Assembly (NCBI GenBank): GCA_036877525.1 | Contig: JAZGTH010000005.1 | Location: forward strand, 1,538,001-1,602,000 | From: Chromobotia macracanthus | Lineage: Eukaryota; Chordata; Actinopteri; Cypriniformes; Botiidae | Direction: 5' to 3' | DNA length: 64,000 bases | Shown: positions 61,767 to 64,000 of the stretch, in pieces | How positions within the stretch are numbered: position 1 is the first letter of the stretch | Layout: each line of letters begins with the position of its first letter | The notes under the pieces: model-generated | What the model was told of the DNA's origin: nothing | Databases searched by the model: none | The model's input: the letters and a program-made list of their open reading frames with translations, nothing else | Program-made: the position numbers and the translations under genes

Positions 61767-61875
61767 CTCCCATAATCTTTGGATCTTCCTGTAATTTTAT
61801 TTTTTCTTTTGATGACGGTAGTGGCTAGCATAGATTTGCTGAACCAGCTAGGTACATTTTCTGAATAAAATGTGA

Positions 61876-62578
61876 GTGGTGCTTGCCGTGGCAAAACTTG
61901 GCAATATTTAAAGATGTTAACATGTTATAACATAAGGCTGGCATGATTTAGCATGATGCTAACATGAAAGTAGCATGACTTGGCATGATTTAGCATTATA
62001 GATATACTACAATATGGCTTATTCATGATGTTATGAGGTTGCTAGGGTGACCCAGGTATACCTAAAGCCCACTGACAGCCCGAGTCAAATAATGTCTCTA
62101 CAGTGTTCTAATACTGAGATATGGCGTATTCATTGTATTATATGGTTGCTAGGGTGTACCTAGACAGTTAACAGGGTAAAAAAATAGACGGATATGTGTG
62201 AATCAAAAGAGCCAACTCCCATGTCTCTATGATGTTCTGGTGCTGAGATATAGATAATTCATGTTGGTTGCTAGGGTGCTCTAAATGGTTTCTAGGGCAC
62301 AGCTGGACAGTTTCTGGGGTAATAATTAAAGACTACTTGGCAGTCTGTCAAAAGTGGACACCCACTTGTCTCTACGATGTTCTGAGGCCTCTCACCTTTG
62401 TAAATGGAAGTCAATAAGGTGGTTGCTAGGGTACTGTAACTGGTTGCTATGGTGTGGCTATAAAGTTGAAATGTCACCATTTATTGCTGCCTACTAAGCT
62501 GAGCGATATGAGCCCACCCCCAATCTGATGCGGAGCTATGACATCACTAAGATCTGCCTAATGCTTTGCAAGCACCAC
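61876..62578. mobile_element. Long member of the GTGGTGCTTGC MITE family
   Basis: Left end GTGGTGCTTGCCGTGGCAAA and right end GCTTTGCAAGCACCAC are inverted. The interior has repeated GGTTGCTAGGGTG motifs spaced along about 400 bp and no coding capacity. Confidence 0.65.
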
Positions 62579-63779
62579 TAATAAGAATAACTGTAGCCTT
62601 ACATTGTGTTTAATGGATGAAACTATGGTCTTACAAATGCAATAAATATTTGAAAGGCTGTTTTAACGTGTCGTAATATACCCAGCGTTTTACATTTGTA
62701 TAATTAGAGTAACGAAAGGGTAACAAATAATATTTCCACACCAAATTGAATGATTTTTAATCTTGGAGTCGTCCATGCTTGCTTCATCCAGATAAAATGG
62801 TTGCCAAGCAACAACAGCGGAACCGTGGAGAAACTGATGAGGTAAAATTTGTAGCAAATGTTTTTCCCTCTGGCCCTTTATTAGTGGAGGACCATGTGTG
62901 TATCACTCACATACAATAATAACAGCACGTTTGTGACACTTGAAATAGTCCCAAATATTCACTTATGTATAAATTATGCACTAGACAGACATTCTCAGCC
63001 CATGAAGAATAAACAATGATTTTTCTATATTTCTCTGATTGTCATATTTCTCTGATTTGACTATATTTCTCCATTTGATCTAGTTGGTGTTTGCTATTGT
63101 TACGTTATAACTTTATAAAACTTGTCAGCAGACTTCAGAGGAATGGATATTTGACCACAAGATGGAGACATACTATAATTTAAGGTCTGTTTCATTAACC
63201 TTTAAAAATGTGCTTTCTCAGGTTCAGTTTACTTTTTTGTTTGCTACATCAATAATATATACAAGATATCCATATGTGTGTGGTCGCAGGCAAACTGAAA
63301 CCGTTCATACAGCTATTACTTTTACTGGTTGACCAGCCTCTTAAAAGGAATAGTTCACTCAGAAAAATTTTATTTTGTTCACTTCCACTGACAATCCAGA
63401 ACTATCTGGTGTTTGATACTTTATGCATATTGTTTCATTTTATTTGTCAATTTCATTTTAATTGCTTCATTTTTCATTTCCAAAAGTAGTCTATATGATT
63501 GATTTTCCATCACCAGATCACAGGACTGTTTTGCCTGTGTTCACCTTGGAGACATTTGGCGTTAATTACACATCATATTTCCACATTTTATTATTATAAT
63601 TTGCACATCAACACCCACTTTTTAATCTGAATGCAGATGCAAATGAGATTTAAGAGCTTTGGTGGTGGGGAAAATGAGTAAATACAACTTTTTGTTCTGC
63701 TCCTTACACCAAGCAATACTGTATATTGACTTCAGAGACTTTTCTGAAGAGAATTTTCTGTCATTTGGACCATTGGAAC
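62579..63779. other. AT-rich intergenic stretch
   Basis: No gene or repeat that I can support. Confidence 0.4.
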
Positions 63780-63900
63780 ATTTACATTTAATCATTTAGC
63801 AGATGCTTTTATCCAAAGCGACTTACAAAGGATGAGAGCATTGAACATTTTGTCTTGTACGCCAACGAGCCAAGTCTACAAAGCTACATTTACAAGCGGA
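63780..63900 (-). mobile_element. L2/SINE 3' tail fragment
   Basis: Minus-strand copy of the usual tail: on the plus strand it reads ACATTTACATTTAATCATTT then AGCAGATGCTTTTATCCAAA and GCGACTTACA. Confidence 0.7.
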
Positions 63901-64000
63901 CATTGTATTCTGTTATTAGAGAGAAAGATGGACTAGAGACAGGAAATTATATATATATATATTTTTGGAAGGATAGAAGGATAGGATAGAGGGATAGGAT

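Overview
This is vertebrate nuclear DNA from a teleost fish, probably an ostariophysan such as a cyprinid. The evidence is spliced protein-coding genes with vertebrate exon structure, fish-type tRNA-derived SINEs, L2-type and Tx1-like LINEs, DNA-transposon remnants and many AT-rich microsatellites. Family and sequence comparisons were made by reading and from memory of the human proteins and human U2 snRNA; no search was run.

Layout. (1) 1050-24799, plus strand: a complete nine-exon ppp2r2b gene (PP2A regulatory B55-beta), 443 codons with every splice phase intact. Its 14 kb first intron and introns 4 and 5 carry repeats. (2) 26106-40465, minus strand, tail-to-tail with ppp2r2b: a tcerg1 locus that keeps about 20 exons in order but has at least six in-frame stops and about five frame-breaking indels. 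It is an unprocessed, decayed duplicate. The TCERG1/PPP2R2B pairing matches the human 5q32 neighbourhood. (3) 42148-48725: the most unusual part. It holds two tandem minus-strand U2 snRNA gene remnants, each interrupted near U2 nucleotide 30 by a Tx1-like non-LTR retrotransposon of the U2-targeting Keno type. One element is near full length (about 4.5 kb) but frameshifted. The other is an internally deleted copy of about 1 kb with both ends retained and U2 sequence on both sides. (4) 48726-59369: gene-poor DNA with a duplicated ~200 bp block, an internally deleted Tc1-like element and two SINEs. (5) 59370-60938, minus strand: an intact three-exon bod1 gene (154 codons), with a 381 bp inverted-repeat element upstream. 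(6) 61.9-64 kb: a MITE, then AT-rich DNA and an L2/SINE tail.

How they work together. ppp2r2b and bod1 belong to PP2A biology: B55-beta targets PP2A to substrates, and BOD1 is a known modulator of PP2A-B56 at kinetochores. This sharing may be coincidence. The main story of the window is local decay: a dead tcerg1 copy next to a U2 array broken by site-specific retrotransposons, between two intact genes.
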